From positions 6,464,501-6,528,500 of the forward strand of contig CATNEN010000039.1 in the NCBI GenBank assembly GCA_950097015.1: a DNA stretch of 64,000 bases. Reading direction: 5' to 3'. Shown in pieces: positions 30,530 through 48,579 of this stretch (position 1 is the stretch's first letter; every line of letters starts with the position of its first letter). Made by a program: the position numbers and the translations under genes. Source of the stretch: Macrostomum hystrix. Its lineage: Eukaryota > Platyhelminthes > Macrostomidae. Under the pieces are notes generated by a model. That model did no database searches. It saw only the letters and a list, made by a program, of their open reading frames with translations, and was not told where the DNA came from.

Positions 30530-32499
30530 TTAAAGTGAGTCAAAAATCACTTGCGCAATGCAGTCTCGAATCTCCTTACCATCACTGGGCATATCTATTG
30601 CGCCATGATAGGTGCGAAATCGGTAAAGATGGGTTCGAACCCCGGCACGACGCAACCGGTCAGCGTAGAGGATGGCGTCGTCGCGCAGCGGGTCGAATTC
30701 GCAAGCCAGAATGTGAGCCGGTGGCAGGTCCAGTTTTTCAAGATCGGCGCCTAGCAACGGAGAGACGCGAAAATCGGTTGATAGGGCCACAACGCGAGAG
30801 GCTTCAGACTCGCTGATGTCGGCGGAAGCTTTCCGATCGTCAGGACTGACGGTCAAGCGCTGAAGTTGTAACCGATAAAAGTTTAAGACCGTTGTACTAG
30901 CGACAATAATAGCCTGTTCCAACTCCCCTAAGCGGCAAATTACCTGGCCTGTAGCTTTCTCGTAGGCGACTTGAGCGGCCTCAGTCGCGTGACCGTTCAG
31001 CCCAATCCACTCGGAGGCTTGCAGATTCCCAGTCAGATACAGGCTGACAAATCTCTTCATTCTTAACGGCTTCATTAGGCCCACGCTGGACTGGCTGAGG
31101 TAGGAGTCTGTTCTCAGGTTGAGCACCTGGGTTACCGGGTACACAATGAGCTGCAGTTTCGGCCGGTGCGGGCTGCCCACACGGCGTAGCTGCTGTGCCA
31201 CCGAGGCAGTCAGCTGGCCGCCCGCGCTGTCGCCGGCCAAAGCGATCCTGCCGGCGTCGAGGCCGAGCGACCCGGCTTCGGCGAAGATGGCCAGCGTGGC
31301 CGACAGGCAGTCGTCAAAGGCGGCGGGATATGATTGTACAGGGGACAGGCGGTACCTGTGAGGTGGGGTTGAAAGTAGAGAAGCTGAATGAAAATAAAAT
31401 GTATAGAGTAGCTCTTTACTCCTATTCTACTCTAAGAGTATATACCCATTCACGTTTTTCCCAATCCATTAAAGCTCTCATCCTGCCGGTTCACACAAAT
31501 ATCCAAACCATTCAAAAACCCACCCAAGCAAACGCACCTCAGGCCAAATAGGGTGACGCCGGTTTTATTGACAATTTCGGCAAAAATTTGGCTGTACATC
31601 TCAGGCGCGCCAAACGCCCAGCCGCCTCCGTGAATGTAAATGACGGCTGCCGAGGAGCGGACTCCAGTTGGCCTGTCAGACTGCGCTGGCTCCACTACAA
31701 GAGTTTGAATGCCGTCAAATTGGCGATAGTAGTAGGCCGCAAAGCTGTTATTAGATGGCGTTGGAAATACCAAGCCTGTGAACCGGTGGACCATTGTTTC
31801 GAAGCTCCCAAGTTTAACAACTTCCAATAGTCGGCCCTGCGCATTGGTTTCGGATGAAAATAGAGTAACTAAATTGTTCGTGAGGTTTATAAGGTGTCAG
31901 TTCTTGCTGGGAGGTGCCAGATGTGGCTGGAAGGTGTCAGATGTGGCCGGGAGGTGTCAGACGAGGTTAGGAGGAGTCAGTTCTTGCTGGGAGGTGCCAG
32001 ATGTGGCTGGGAGGTGTCAGATGTGGCTGGGAGGTGTCAGATGAGGTTTGGAGGTGTCAGATCTGGCTAGGAGGTGTCAGATGTGGCTGGGAGGTGTCAG
32101 ATGTGGCTGGGAGGTGTCAGATGTGGCTGGGAGGTGTCAGATGAGGTTTGGAGGTGTCAGATCTGGCTAGGAGGTGTCAGATGTGGCTGGGAGGTGTCAG
32201 ATGTGGCTGGGAGGTGTCAGATGTGGCTGGGAGGTGTCAGATGAGGTTTGGAGGTGTCAGATCTGGCTAGGAGGTGTCAGATGCGGCTTAGAAGTGTCAG
32301 ATGTAGCTGGGAGGGTTGGCAGTAGAAATAACAATATGCTTACTAGCGTTGTCAAAAACTTGAGTACGGCGCATCGAGCTGCTATGAGGGCCCGGTCCTG
32401 TACGCTCTCGTGTGGGGCATCGTACAGGCAGAATGCCAGCAGGCAGGCTGCCACAGTGCTGGCGAGCAGTACGGCGACTTGGCAGTTGCAGCGAGACAT
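30530..32499 (-). CDS. arylacetamide deacetylase-like hydrolase, copy A
   Basis: Four exons with consistent phase: 32499-32344, 31836-31538, 31355-30944, 30859-30530; 398 residues, close to human AADAC (399). It should be an ER-membrane serine esterase/lipid hydrolase of the hormone-sensitive-lipase group. Residues 1-25 (MSRCNCQVAVLLASTVAACL...) form the signal anchor. The oxyanion-hole motif is IYIHGGGWAFG, the nucleophile elbow GDSAGG, the acid EFDPLRDD and the base histidine in TYHGA, so the full triad is present. The intron 30860-30943 is only 84 bp and stop-free in frame, so its retention would add 28 residues; copy B has a longer intron at the same place. The first intron carries a 20-bp array. 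Copy B lies directly upstream in tandem. Confidence 0.85.
31890..32320. repeat. 20-bp minisatellite in hydrolase A intron 1
   Basis: About 21 copies of TCAGATGTGGCTGGGAGGTG with ATGAGGTTTGGAGG and ATCTGGCTAGGAGG variants. A block of five unit types recurs near 32040, 32140 and 32240, showing higher-order repetition of about 100 bp. Confidence 0.95.
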
Positions 32500-32999
32500 T
32501 GGCGACTGAGCTGAGGATAAAACGGAAGCGTGGTTGATTTTGCGTGCAATATAGGTGACGGGTTGATCACCGGCAGGACTTTAAGGATTGGCTGACTGGT
32601 GTACATTAGAGTCACGTGGGATAGCCCATCAAATCTTACATTGTGTTTTAATAGGGGAGACCGAGACTTTAGAGTAAATTACTTAAAAAGAATAATACGA
32701 TTAACTCTTATTGCCAAAAAAGATTGTCAAAAAACAAAGAACAAAAACAAATGTTGATTTTTCAAATGTAGCAAAAAATTTTAAATCGAGACATTCTTAT
32801 ACATAAAATACGAATGTGTATAATTGAGCTCAGATCCTTTGGCAACACTAGTATGCATGATTTCAAATTGACTCCAATCAGGAAAAAATCACAGAAAACT
32901 CTCCATAAGTTTTTATAAAGTCAAACCCTACTACTTCCAATACTGGAATGAATCGCAACGGTGGCATTAAGAAGCCTTCGTGATATTAAAATAATTTTT
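32500..32999. other. spacer between the tandem hydrolases
   Basis: About 500 bp of AT-rich unique DNA between the stop of copy B and the start of copy A on the minus strand. It must contain copy A's promoter. No element recognised. Confidence 0.4.
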
Positions 33000-35900
33000 T
33001 TATAACTCCTCAAGCAGCACCTTGGTCAGGTAGGCCCGAATCTCTCGGCCGTCTCGGCGAAGTGACATCGCGGCGTGATAGGTACGAAATCGGCGCAGTT
33101 GGGTTCGAACCCCGGCCCGACGCAACCGGTCTGCGTACATGACAGCGTCATCGAGCAGTGGGTCAAATTCGCTGGCCAGAATGTGGGCCGGCGGCAGGTC
33201 CAGCTTGTCAAGATCGGCGCCTAGCAACGGGGAAACGCGAAAATCGGTTGCTATGGAAGCTGCGCGAGAGGCGACAGACTCGCTGATGACGGCGGCGGCG
33301 GCGGCGGCGTCAGCCACTGATGGCAGGAACTGCAACGGGGGAAAAAGTATATAATTCCGTGAAAAAGGCTCGGACGACGAGGGCTACGATCGTATTCAAG
33401 GCGAGGGCAAGGAATATATGTGTATCTATAACCCTCGTCAAGTAAAATTATGAATCATACCAATGACATAAAGTAAATTTTTCAAAAACTCAGTGCCTAC
33501 CTGTCCAGTGAGTTCCTCGTACGCGGCCCGTGCAGAGTCGGTCACGTGACCATTCAAACAAATCCATTTATAAGCGGCCGAGGATCCAGTCAGGTAGAGG
33601 CTGAAGTACCTGGGCAGATGCTCAATTTTTAATATCGGCGCGTCACTGTTAGCCAGCATGGAACTGGTTCTCAGGTTGAGCACCTGAGTTACCGGGTACA
33701 CCATCAGCTGCAGTTTCGGCCGGTGGGGGCTGCCCACACGGCGGAGCTGCTGGGTAACCGAGGCAGTCAGTTGACCGCCCGCGCTGTCGCCGGCCAAAGC
33801 GATCCTGCCGGCGTCCAGGCCGAGCGACCCGGCTTCGGCGAAGATGGCTAGCGTGGCCGACAGGCAGTCGTCGAAGGCGGCGGGAAACGGATGCTCTGGG
33901 GCTAGACGGTACCTGCCATAGTGAGAAGGAGCTCACATTGATATTTTGCTGCTTTTATTTGCACTTTATATTAACTAACTTTAAGGGTACTTGTACATCA
34001 GCATTCATTTTTTGTTTATGGGTAATCTTCCATAGACTGTACAGCTGTATATGTAACAAGAAGAAATAAACAGACAAGAGCAAATAGCCTGTAATGAGCT
34101 AACGAAAAGCTCGACTACGAAACTCTTAAAATTCAAAAGACCACGATACTCAGCTTCTCATAAGAAAATGGCGATGAGCTCAAGAGAATTCACCGAACCA
34201 CTAAAGCGCCGTGACGACCTAAATCGATGGCTTCTGCAGTTCGAGGCGATCGGATCCTGGCAACAAATTCCCGAGGAGGGTGGCAGACTGAAAATTGCAT
34301 TGCTGGCAATGATGGGCCCAGAGGAATTCAACATGGTAGCTGACGCAATAGTTCCATTGAAGCCAGCCGACAAGTCCCTGAACGATGTGAAAGAGATCAT
34401 CCTGGGACAGTTTCAGCCCAAGAAACTCCAGATTGCAGCCAAATTCCAGTTTCGCAAATCTCAGACAAGCTGATGATGACATTCCGACGTGCATGCGGAA
34501 ACTTCAGGCGGCAGCTGAGAACTGCAATTTTAGTTCCGAAACACAGATGCAAGATGGCAAACCGAAGGATCTTTCGGAGCTAGAAAGCCGACTTCGTGAT
34601 CAATTCGTATTTATGATTGCTAACCAAGATACACTGTGGAAGATGCTTACGGAAAATTTATGCGACCTTTCGCTTCAAATAGAGTCAAGCAATTGAAATC
34701 GAAAGCAGTCAAGAGGTCGCAGAAGAACCGGCAACCAGAACAGTGAAACTTGATTTGCAAGTTAGCTGGACGGGACAGGCACATGACCGAAAAGAAGATG
34801 GACAATGTGCAGCAGGATTCGCGAAATTCTCAGAGCTTTGTATATGCCGCGGAAAGAAAGGTCAGAAGGTCAGAAGCAGTACTGCAGCTTTTGAAAGGAA
34901 AGTTTGTCTGAAGTCAGTTCAGTTCATCTGGAGGCGGTGTGCCGTCACAAAAGCGATCAAATCATATTAGACTGATAGGTAACAGCGCTCAAGCTCCTCG
35001 AGACTCAGACTCAGGTGAATCCGATTAATATATATTTGCTGCTAGATTTCCACAACGAAATGCGTTCTTTGTCAGACTGAATGTTAACAACAGCCATCTG
35101 TTAATGTATTTTGACACTGCGAATGACATGACGCTGATTCGAGAAAGTGGTTTCAGAGCACTAATTACAAAGACCAATATCGAGTGGTGTTCTACTACTC
35201 TTAATGACTACAATAGGAACTTGATTGTAGTGCTCGGACCCATTGAAGTCGTATTGCAATTTTCGAGGTAAGCTTACTGTATATGTGGCTGAGTCAGCAC
35301 GTCAGAATATCCTCGGCAAGGACTGGATTCATGCGATCTTCCCGCATATAGCGAGCCAAATCGATCGTGTGTGTAATTTGGTTGCGAACTATGAAGCAAT
35401 TCTTAGTCTGAAGGAAGGTACGAGTACAAAGCCTGCATTTCTGAGGCCGACAGCTGACATAAATGTTATCGACAACACCAGCAATCGAATATATTTTGCA
35501 CGGACTTCAACAGTTCTGAGTTCTTCAGCATTCTGGACCTGATGAGTGCGTACCACCAGTTGCCTCTAGACAGCGAATCTGCCAAGCCCACAACGATTTG
35601 GACACCATTCGGTCTCTACCAATACAGAAAGAACATTTCCGTTCGGAATAAAGCAAAGTCCTGCCCTGTTTCGAAGCTACGAGTAAGATTCTCCATGGGC
35701 TTGAAGGCATTCAGAGTAACACTCGTATCAGGACGACGTCATCGTACACAGCATCTCGCACTGGCCACGACGCAGCGGTTCAAGCAGAAAAGTCGAGGCT
35801 TCATCAGAGCGTACTTCAGCCCAGCAGCATCTGAGACTACAGCAGCAACTGAGACTATCAGGTGACTAAGCCGCACATTCACACAGGAAGTTGTGCCCGA

Positions 35901-37398
35901 CACCATAGACTTAAATAATGGACCTCAGTTGGTGTCGCAATATCTCTCGCAGTGCAGGCTTGTTCGAACGCCGCCGTATCATCCTAAATCTAATGACATT
36001 GCTGGGAGATTCGTGATTCTATGATCTACAGGCCGATGTCGATCGTTTCCTCATCCAGTATCAGGAGTGGCTCCAGCACAGGTGATGAGAGGACGCTTAC
36101 TGAAGTCCCACTTGTGAAGCTGCAGCGAAATAACGTGTGGATTAGGAAGCGCGCCGACAAAGAAACGTTGTACGAGCCTGGGTTCATCAGCGAGACGTTT
36201 CCGGACTCTCAAGTGGTTGTCAAGGTGAGAACTGATGAAGGTATTGAGTCTACCGGACCAGAGTCAACGCAGTTAGCTGGAGATCCGAGAGACAAATCTG
36301 TGGAAAACACTGGATTTGCTGGTGCAGCGCAGCGCTATTGCCAAGTCCAGCGAAAGTCAATAATTGCAAGAGTCAAACTCAAGCAGGAATCCTAAATCGG
36401 CCAAAGCAGGTTCGCCAATCTGTTCAGAGAATCGAGTACAAAACCCTGAAAAGTCTAGGTAAGCCTGGTCGAGTGTTTATGGCTTTTATTCGCACTTTGT
36501 ATTGACTAGCTTTGAAGGGAATTCCCATCAGCGTTCATTTGTTGTTTACAGGTAATCGTCCGTAAACTGTACAGCTATGGCGGCTTTCAGCCTACGGCCA
36601 AAAAGTAGTTCATTGGTTTATAAGGAATAAACGGTTCACAAGAGGTCCCAATCTATTCTATAGGAACTAGGAATTTATTATTAAATGAATCTAAATTATT
36701 ATATATTCCAGTTGGAGAGCTAACAAAATAAAGATAGCAAATTTATTCAATCAGAGCTACAACTGCGCGCACCTGACCGCATAGATGGTGACTCCGGTCT
36801 TCTCAGCCAACTCGGCGTAGACCTCGCTGAACATCTCCGGCGAGCCGACCGCCCAGCCGCCGCCGTGGAAGTAGATCAGCGCCGCGCCGCTGCGTCGAGC
36901 TGGAGTTGTTACCAGAGTGTTGGAGTCGGCGAAGCGTCGATAAGTGAAGACGGCGCTGCTAGTGTTTCGCGGCGGCGGCAGCAGGAGGCCGAAGAGCAGG
37001 CGGCGAACAACCTCGGACTCGGCGAGGCCAACGCTCTCCGTGAACTTTCCCTTAGTTTAGAGACGGAGTTCGCATGAACTTTTTAGCGGAGTGATAGAAC
37101 TTAAAAGTACACGAGCCTTAGTTTCAAGAGAAAAAAGTTGTTCTTTTGTTAAACAAAAACAGCAATTAAAAGTACAAAAACACTAATAATAGTACATAAA
37201 AACATGCTTGAAACTGAAAATAATCTATAACAAGGCCATTGAATACAAATAGCTCCCTACCACAGCGTGCAGAACTCGCATGACAGAATGGCCAAATGAT
37301 AGAAAAGCCCAATCTTGAACATAGTCCGGCATCGGCTCGTACACCGAGTAAGCCAGCAGGCCGAATAAAACCGTCCCGGTGAGTAGTATGAAGCGCAT
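33000..37398 (-). CDS. arylacetamide deacetylase-like hydrolase, copy B
   Basis: Four exons: 37398-37261, 37050-36773, 33912-33501, 33329-33000; 385 residues. The last two exons have exactly the same lengths as in copy A (412 and 330 bp). The protein starts MRFILLTGTVLFGLLAYSVY, a signal anchor, then EPMPDYVQDW. Motifs are IYFHGGGWAVG, GDSAGG, EFDPLLDD and TYHAA, so the serine-hydrolase triad is intact (His followed by Ala-Ala rather than Gly-Ala). Identity to copy A is near complete over the GDSAGG region but low in exons 1-2 and in the lid region, suggesting gene conversion. Its 2.86-kb second intron contains a degenerate Ty3/gypsy element in the opposite orientation. The acceptor at 37051 (CTAAG) is weaker than the others. 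Confidence 0.8.
33950..36645 (+). mobile_element. degenerate Ty3/gypsy LTR retrotransposon inside a hydrolase intron
   Basis: Two related terminal segments, about 33950-34085 and 36476-36645, share a GCTTTTATT start, CATCAGC, GGTAATC and ACTGTACAGCT, and look like LTR remnants. Between them, on the plus strand, are broken frames in order: gag-like 34168-34696 (a LRDQFVF-type motif), a protease/linker region with ILGKDWI near 35320, reverse transcriptase LDLMSAYHQLPLD near 35535-35580, and an integrase remnant with TPPYHPKSND near 35965. An open C-terminal frame follows at 36021-36395. Most of RT, RNase H and integrase is deleted and frames are shifted, so it is dead. It lies antisense to its host gene. 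Confidence 0.8.
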
Positions 37399-37589
37399 AT
37401 TGGCAATCGATTGCTAAAATTTAGAAAGTTAGCAGAAACTGTGTCATTTTTATACAGCAAGCATTTATTTACACTTTTTTTATAAAATAAACAAACAAGT
37501 CAATGAGGTTTCACTGCTTTACGGCTTCTTATTAAAGGTGTAAAATAGCTTTGATTATACCTAAACACCCCATAAACATATTTAACTTG

Positions 37590-39950
37590 GCCGAAGCACT
37601 CCAAAAACACCCTTAGCATTCTTAACCCACCCCTATAAATATTCTTAGTCTAACAAAACCATCTATGAACATCCTGAGTCTAAAAACCATAAATAAACAT
37701 CCTTAGCCTTGCAATACCATTTATAAACATCCTTAGCCTTGCAATACCATTTATAAACATCCTTAGCCTTGCAATACCATTTATAAACATCCTTAGCCTT
37801 GCAATACCATTTATAAACATCCTTAGCCTTGTAAAACACCAATAAACAACCTAGCCTTTTAAAACACCGATAAATATCCTTAGCCTTCAAAATCACAAAT
37901 AAACATACTTAGCCAGGCATTCGATAAACATCCTTAGCCTTGCAAACACCCTATAAACATCATTAGCCTTGTAAAACGCCGATAAAACAACCTTAGCCTT
38001 GCACTCCATAAACATCCTTAGCCTTGCTCTCGATAAACATCCTTAGCCTTGCACTCGATAAACATCCTTAGCCTTGCACTCGATAAACATCCTTAGCCTT
38101 GCACTCGATAAACATCCTTAGGCTTGCTCTCGATAAACATCCTTAGCCTTGCTCTCGATAAACATCCTTAGCCTTCTAAAATACCTATAAAAATCCTTGG
38201 CCTTCTAAAACACCAATAAAGAACCTCAGCCTTGTAAAACGCCGAAAAAAATCCTTAGCCTTGTAAAACGCCGATAAACATCCTTAGCCTTGTAAAACGC
38301 CGATAAACATCCTTAGCGTTGCACTCGATAAACATCCTTAGCCTTGCAAACACCCTATAAACATCATTAGCCTTGTAAAACGCCGATAAAACAACCTTAG
38401 CCTTGCACTCCATAAACATCCTTAGCCTTGCTCTCGATAAACATCCTTAGCCTTGCACTCGATAAACATCCTTAGCCTTGCACTCGATAAACATCCTTAG
38501 CCTTGCACTCGATAAACATCCTTAGGCTTGCTCTCGATAAACATCCTTAGCCTTGCTCTCGATAAACATCCTTAGCCTTGCACTCGATAAACATCCTTAG
38601 CCTTGCACTCGATAAACATCCTTAGCCTTGCACTCGATAAACATCCTTAGCCTTGCACTCGATAAACATCCTTAGCCTTGCTCTCCATAAACATCCTTAG
38701 CCTTGCTCTCCATAAACATCCTTAGCCTTGCACTCGATAAACATCCTTAGCCTTGCACTCGATAAACATCCTTAGCCTTGCACTCGATAAACATCCTTAG
38801 CCTTGCTCTCGATAAACATCCTTAGCCTTGCTCTCGATAAACATCCTTAGCCTTGCACTCGATAAACATCCTTAGCCTTGCTCTCCATAAACATCCTTAG
38901 CCTTGCACTCGATAAACATCCTTAGCCTTGCTCTCCATAAACATCCTTAGCCTTGCACTCGATAAACATCCTTAGCCTTGCTCTCCATAAACATCCTTAG
39001 CCTTGCTCTCGATAAACATCCTTAGCCTTGCACTCGATAAACATCCTTAGCCTTGCACTCGATAAACATCCTTAGCCTTGCACTCGATAAACATCCTTAG
39101 CCTTGCACTCGATAAACATCCTTAGCCTTGCTCTCCATAAACATCCTTAGCCTTGCTCTCGATAAACATCCTTAGCCTTGCAAACACCCTATAAACATCC
39201 TTAGCCTTGTAAAACGCCGATAAAACAACCTTAGCCGTGCACTGGGTAAACATCCTTAGCCTTGCTCTCGATAAACATCCTTAGCCTTGCTCTCGATAAA
39301 CATCCTTAGCCTTGCACTCGATAAACATCCTTAGCCTTGCACTCGATAAACATCCTTAGCCTTGCTCTCCATAAACATCCTTAGCCTTGCTCTCGATAAA
39401 CATCCTTAGCCTTGCTCTCGATAAACATCCTTAGCCTTGCAAACACCCTATAAACATCCTTAGCCTTGCAAACACCCTATAAACATCCTTAGCCTTGCAC
39501 TCGATAAACATCCTTAGCCTTGCTCTCGATAAACATCCTTAGCCTTGCACTCGATAAACATCCTTAGCCTTGCACTCGATAAACATCCTTAGCCTTGCAC
39601 TCGATAAACATCCTTAGCCTTGCTCTCGATAAACATCCTTAGCCTTGCACTCGATAAACATCCTTAGCCTTGCACTCGATAAACATCCTTAGCCTTGCAC
39701 TCGATAAACATCCTTAGCCTTGCACTCGATAAACATCCTTAGCCTTGCACTCGATAAACATCCTTAGCCTTGCACTCGATAAACATCCTAAGCCTTGCTC
39801 TCGATAAACATCCTTAGCCTTGCTCTCGATAAACATCCTTAGCCTTGCTCTCGATAAACATCCTTAGCCTTGCTCTCGATAAACATCCTTAGCCTTGCAA
39901 ACACCCTATAAACATCCTATAAACACCCTATAAACAAACTCAAGAGCAAT
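37590..39950. repeat. 25-bp minisatellite, about 90 copies
   Basis: Units contain CGATAAACATCCTTAGCCTT preceded by GCACT or GCTCT; the left part is more degenerate. A block at 37921-38175 recurs at 38325-38579 (offset 404 bp) with shared rare variants (CATTAG, TTAGGCTTG). It lies just upstream (5') of the hydrolase B start codon at 37398. Confidence 0.95.
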
Positions 39951-39954
39951 AAGG

Positions 39955-40790
39955 CAATTTACCAGTCTCAGTAAAACCGTCCCTCTGAATTTTTATAGTG
40001 TGCCAGACTTTAGGGCATTTTTATCAAATATACTAAGAATGAATGGCTCAATAAAAATGACACCACAATCCGTGACTTTTCTTAACACTTGCTTGTTTCG
40101 ACTTGAATCAAAAAAGAAAGAGGAAAAAGTAAGAGTTTGTCTCAAATTTTAAATTCCAATTAATTTGAGAGCATTGCCTTGAAATTAATTAAACAGACAA
40201 TAAATCAGTTTAATAATATATTTAAATTGTTTCATTATACCAGCTGTAATTGGACAGACTCACTTAACAACAGCGAAGCAGCCGTCTAATTGATAGTATT
40301 TACTATACCTGTGACAGAAGCTGCAATCAAAGTGCAAATAGAATGAAAAAAAACATTTAGTCATGCTGGGAGCCATTAGTGCAATCCTAAGCCGGATCAT
40401 TGGACAGAGCTAGGCCGGGCATCTTAGCTACCTTAAATGCCATTGAGATGCATCATCGCTATCAAGCATCGGCAGAATTTAGTGCTAAGAGAATTTAGAT
40501 TAACATATTTATTAACGGTAAACTGGCATAGGCGAGTCACATTAAACAACTGACTGAATGACAAGCTAAACAACTAGTTTAGCCCTAACAGAAAACTATT
40601 TATGCAGGTAATCATTAGCTTGTCAAGCTGAAGAAACTAAATAGAAATTGCAAACAGTTTCACCGATAGGCAACAAGGAGGCGACGTGAAAACAAGCAAA
40701 ATAGGGGACAGAAGGCGGAGCCGAAACGGTTAGCAGAACAAAGACCAGGGGATTACTTTGAATACCCGCATTTAGTTGGCTACAATGTTG
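39955..40790. other. unique spacer downstream of CARM1
   Basis: Non-repetitive DNA between the 25-bp array and the CARM1 3' repeat. On the minus strand AATAAA occurs near 40510, a candidate poly(A) signal for CARM1. No coding exon recognised. Confidence 0.45.
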
Positions 40791-40794
40791 TCTT

Positions 40795-41095
40795 TCCCCA
40801 GGGGGGAGGGGGAAATAGCGTGGTCTTTCCCCAGGGGGGAGGGGGAAATAGCGTGGTCTTTCCCCAGGGGGGAGGGGGAAATAGCGTGGTCTTTACCCAG
40901 GGGGAGGGGGAAATAGCGTGGTCTTTCCCCAGGGGGAGGGGGAAATAGCGTGGTCTTTCCCCAGGGGGAGGGGGAAATAGCGTGGTCTTTCCCCAGGGGG
41001 GAGGGGGAAATAGCGTGGTCTTTCCCCCAGGGGGGAGGGGGAAATAGCGTGGTCTTTCCCTAGGGGGGAGGTGGAAACAGCGTGGTCTTTCTCTA
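40795..41095. repeat. 33-bp hairpin-forming minisatellite in the CARM1 3' UTR region
   Basis: Nine copies of a 33-bp unit with TTTCCCCAGGGGGGAGGGGG then AAATAGCGTGGTC. TTTCCCC and GGGGAAA inside each unit can pair. The array begins about 10 nt after the CARM1 stop codon, so the transcript would carry C-rich copies (minus-strand sense). Confidence 0.9.
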
Positions 41096-41096
41096 G

Positions 41097-46687
<5,591 letters not shown>

Positions 46688-47440
46688 TTTGGAAAGAAAA
46701 TTAGCTAGGTAGCTACCAACACAGCAAGATTAGTTAATTTAGTGGACTTTTTATAGAGTTAACAGTTTTGAGACAGTTCAGAATATATTTTGCTTCTGCT
46801 GAGTACTGTGTTAAGGGAAATACTATACACTAATTTTTCAACTAGTACTAGTAGGTTGATCAATAATAAATAGGCCTATTGAAGGAATCCAGAACAGAGA
46901 ATTTGCTTAGAAATTCCTAATGCATACTTTATGAGGGAAGTCTTTACTATGAAAAAATGCTTTAAGAAATAAAGATGGGAATTGTTCCAATGAGTAATGA
47001 TTGAGGTACAAAGAATCGATACCTTGATTTTGTTTCGAGACAGGTCACGTGACTAAAAAGATAGGTTTTGAAAAAAAATTGTTGTTAAACAAAAGTATAT
47101 AGTAATTTGCGCAGGTCAAATAAGATTTTCATTTAAAATAAGATAACGATAAGATAATACAAGTTAATGTTATAGTACACTTTTATGCGCTTTTAAAGCC
47201 CTTTAATTTACAAATGCACGCAGACGTCGTTTGCGCTGCAATATATTAGTGAATGTCGAGATGAGATTATCGTGTAAGTTAATATACTGAGAAGCTCATA
47301 TTCAGAGAAAAGTTCTTCCATCACTTCTATTTATAAAGGCTAAGAAAGGGTGGTTGGGAACAGTTGCTGTCAAATAAAAGTTCTTATAATTTTATTTCTT
47401 TAACATTCAGTTATTGCACCAGCGCAACGATCGCTCCAAC
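46688..47440. other. CARM1 upstream region
   Basis: Unique AT-rich DNA between the CARM1 start codon and the lectin pseudogene stop. It presumably includes the CARM1 promoter. No clear core element seen. Confidence 0.4.
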
Positions 47441-48175
47441 TCAGTTAAAAGCCGACACGCACTCGCACAGAGAAATTGTTGGGCTGCCAGAGAGATCTGA
47501 AATATCAGCGAGATTCGAAATCGAATGGTAGCGGCAAATGGCGTTCTCATTCCCTCCGCTGTTGTTGGGCTCCCCGCCGGCCCAGAGGTTCGGCGCAGCC
47601 GCGCAGCTCACCCACTGCCAGCCTCCGCCTGGCTCGGCACTCGCCGCAGCCTGCAAGCCTCCGAGCCTCACAGAGCTGCAGCTCGTCTCTGCAGCGTCCA
47701 ACACATCGGCCATGATGACAAGACCACTCTCATTGTCGCACCTCTAGTCCTGCCTGCTCTGCCACCAGTAGCCAGAGTTGTTGTACAGCTTGTACCTCAC
47801 TCCGCACAGCTGCTCATCATAGCCAGACGGACACAGCCTTCCCGGCTGCAGACCCGACTGTCTCCTCACAAAGATGCGACCAGTGGCTGAGCAGCTGCAA
47901 TTTCTCACGTGTTTGCTGCACCTGTCAAACACGATCGAACAGCTCGCATGCACGGACCGTGTGCAATGCTGAACGCCTGGCATCGCCGACGACTCGCGCA
48001 CAGCAGGGAGCACTGGAGCTCCGATGCCACAGCACTGCCGAGGGGCGTCTCCGAGAACTCACTGCCGATGCACAAGCTGGCGGTCACCTCCGTGAATTAC
48101 TCGGTGACTGTTCAATGACCGGTCGCCTGTGTCATAGCCATCGCAGCCGTACGTCTTATTCCAAGTATGGATGAT
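47441..48175 (-). pseudogene. apple/PAN plus C-type lectin domain gene, broken
   Basis: The minus strand encodes, without introns, a PAN/apple-like segment (LQCSLLCASRRRCQAFSI, in the frame of 48087-47905), then in another frame FVRRQSGLQPGRLCPSGYDE and YNNSGYWWQSRQD (48013-47744), a TAG at 47746-47744, and in the same frame a C-type lectin domain tail (GGGWQWVSC, LWAGGEPNNSGGNENAICRY, stop at 47441). GEPNN with NENAIC is typical of the CTLD long loop and sugar site. One frameshift and one in-frame stop separate the parts. Likely a decayed secreted lectin. Sequencing errors could give the same picture. GC-rich codon use matches the live genes, so decay may be recent. Confidence 0.6.
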
Positions 48176-48579
48176 GGTTACCTGTCAGCAAGGTGTCAAA
48201 ACTTCTGAGCCTATTCCCACTAAATATGAAAGTGTAGGATAAGCAGCCATCGTCAGATATTTATCCAATGTATGCTATTACGCAGATTTAATATTCTCAC
48301 ATAGACAAATGGAGAAGGCCAGATGCATTTCAGTAATTTCCAATCCAGGTAAGCACGGAATAATATAGCTCGCTATTGTGTCAGGCACTGAGCTAGAAGC
48401 CTATTGCTGCGACTTCACTATTCGATGTCACTATTTGATTTTAATGACAGCTTTTGCAAGTCTAGTACAAGTAAGCATATACTATACGAATGTTGAGGAC
48501 AGATAGACACACTCTTGACACACTATTGAGAAAATTGTAGATACACTACGATGTTAGTCTTATATGTCAAAATGTCCAA

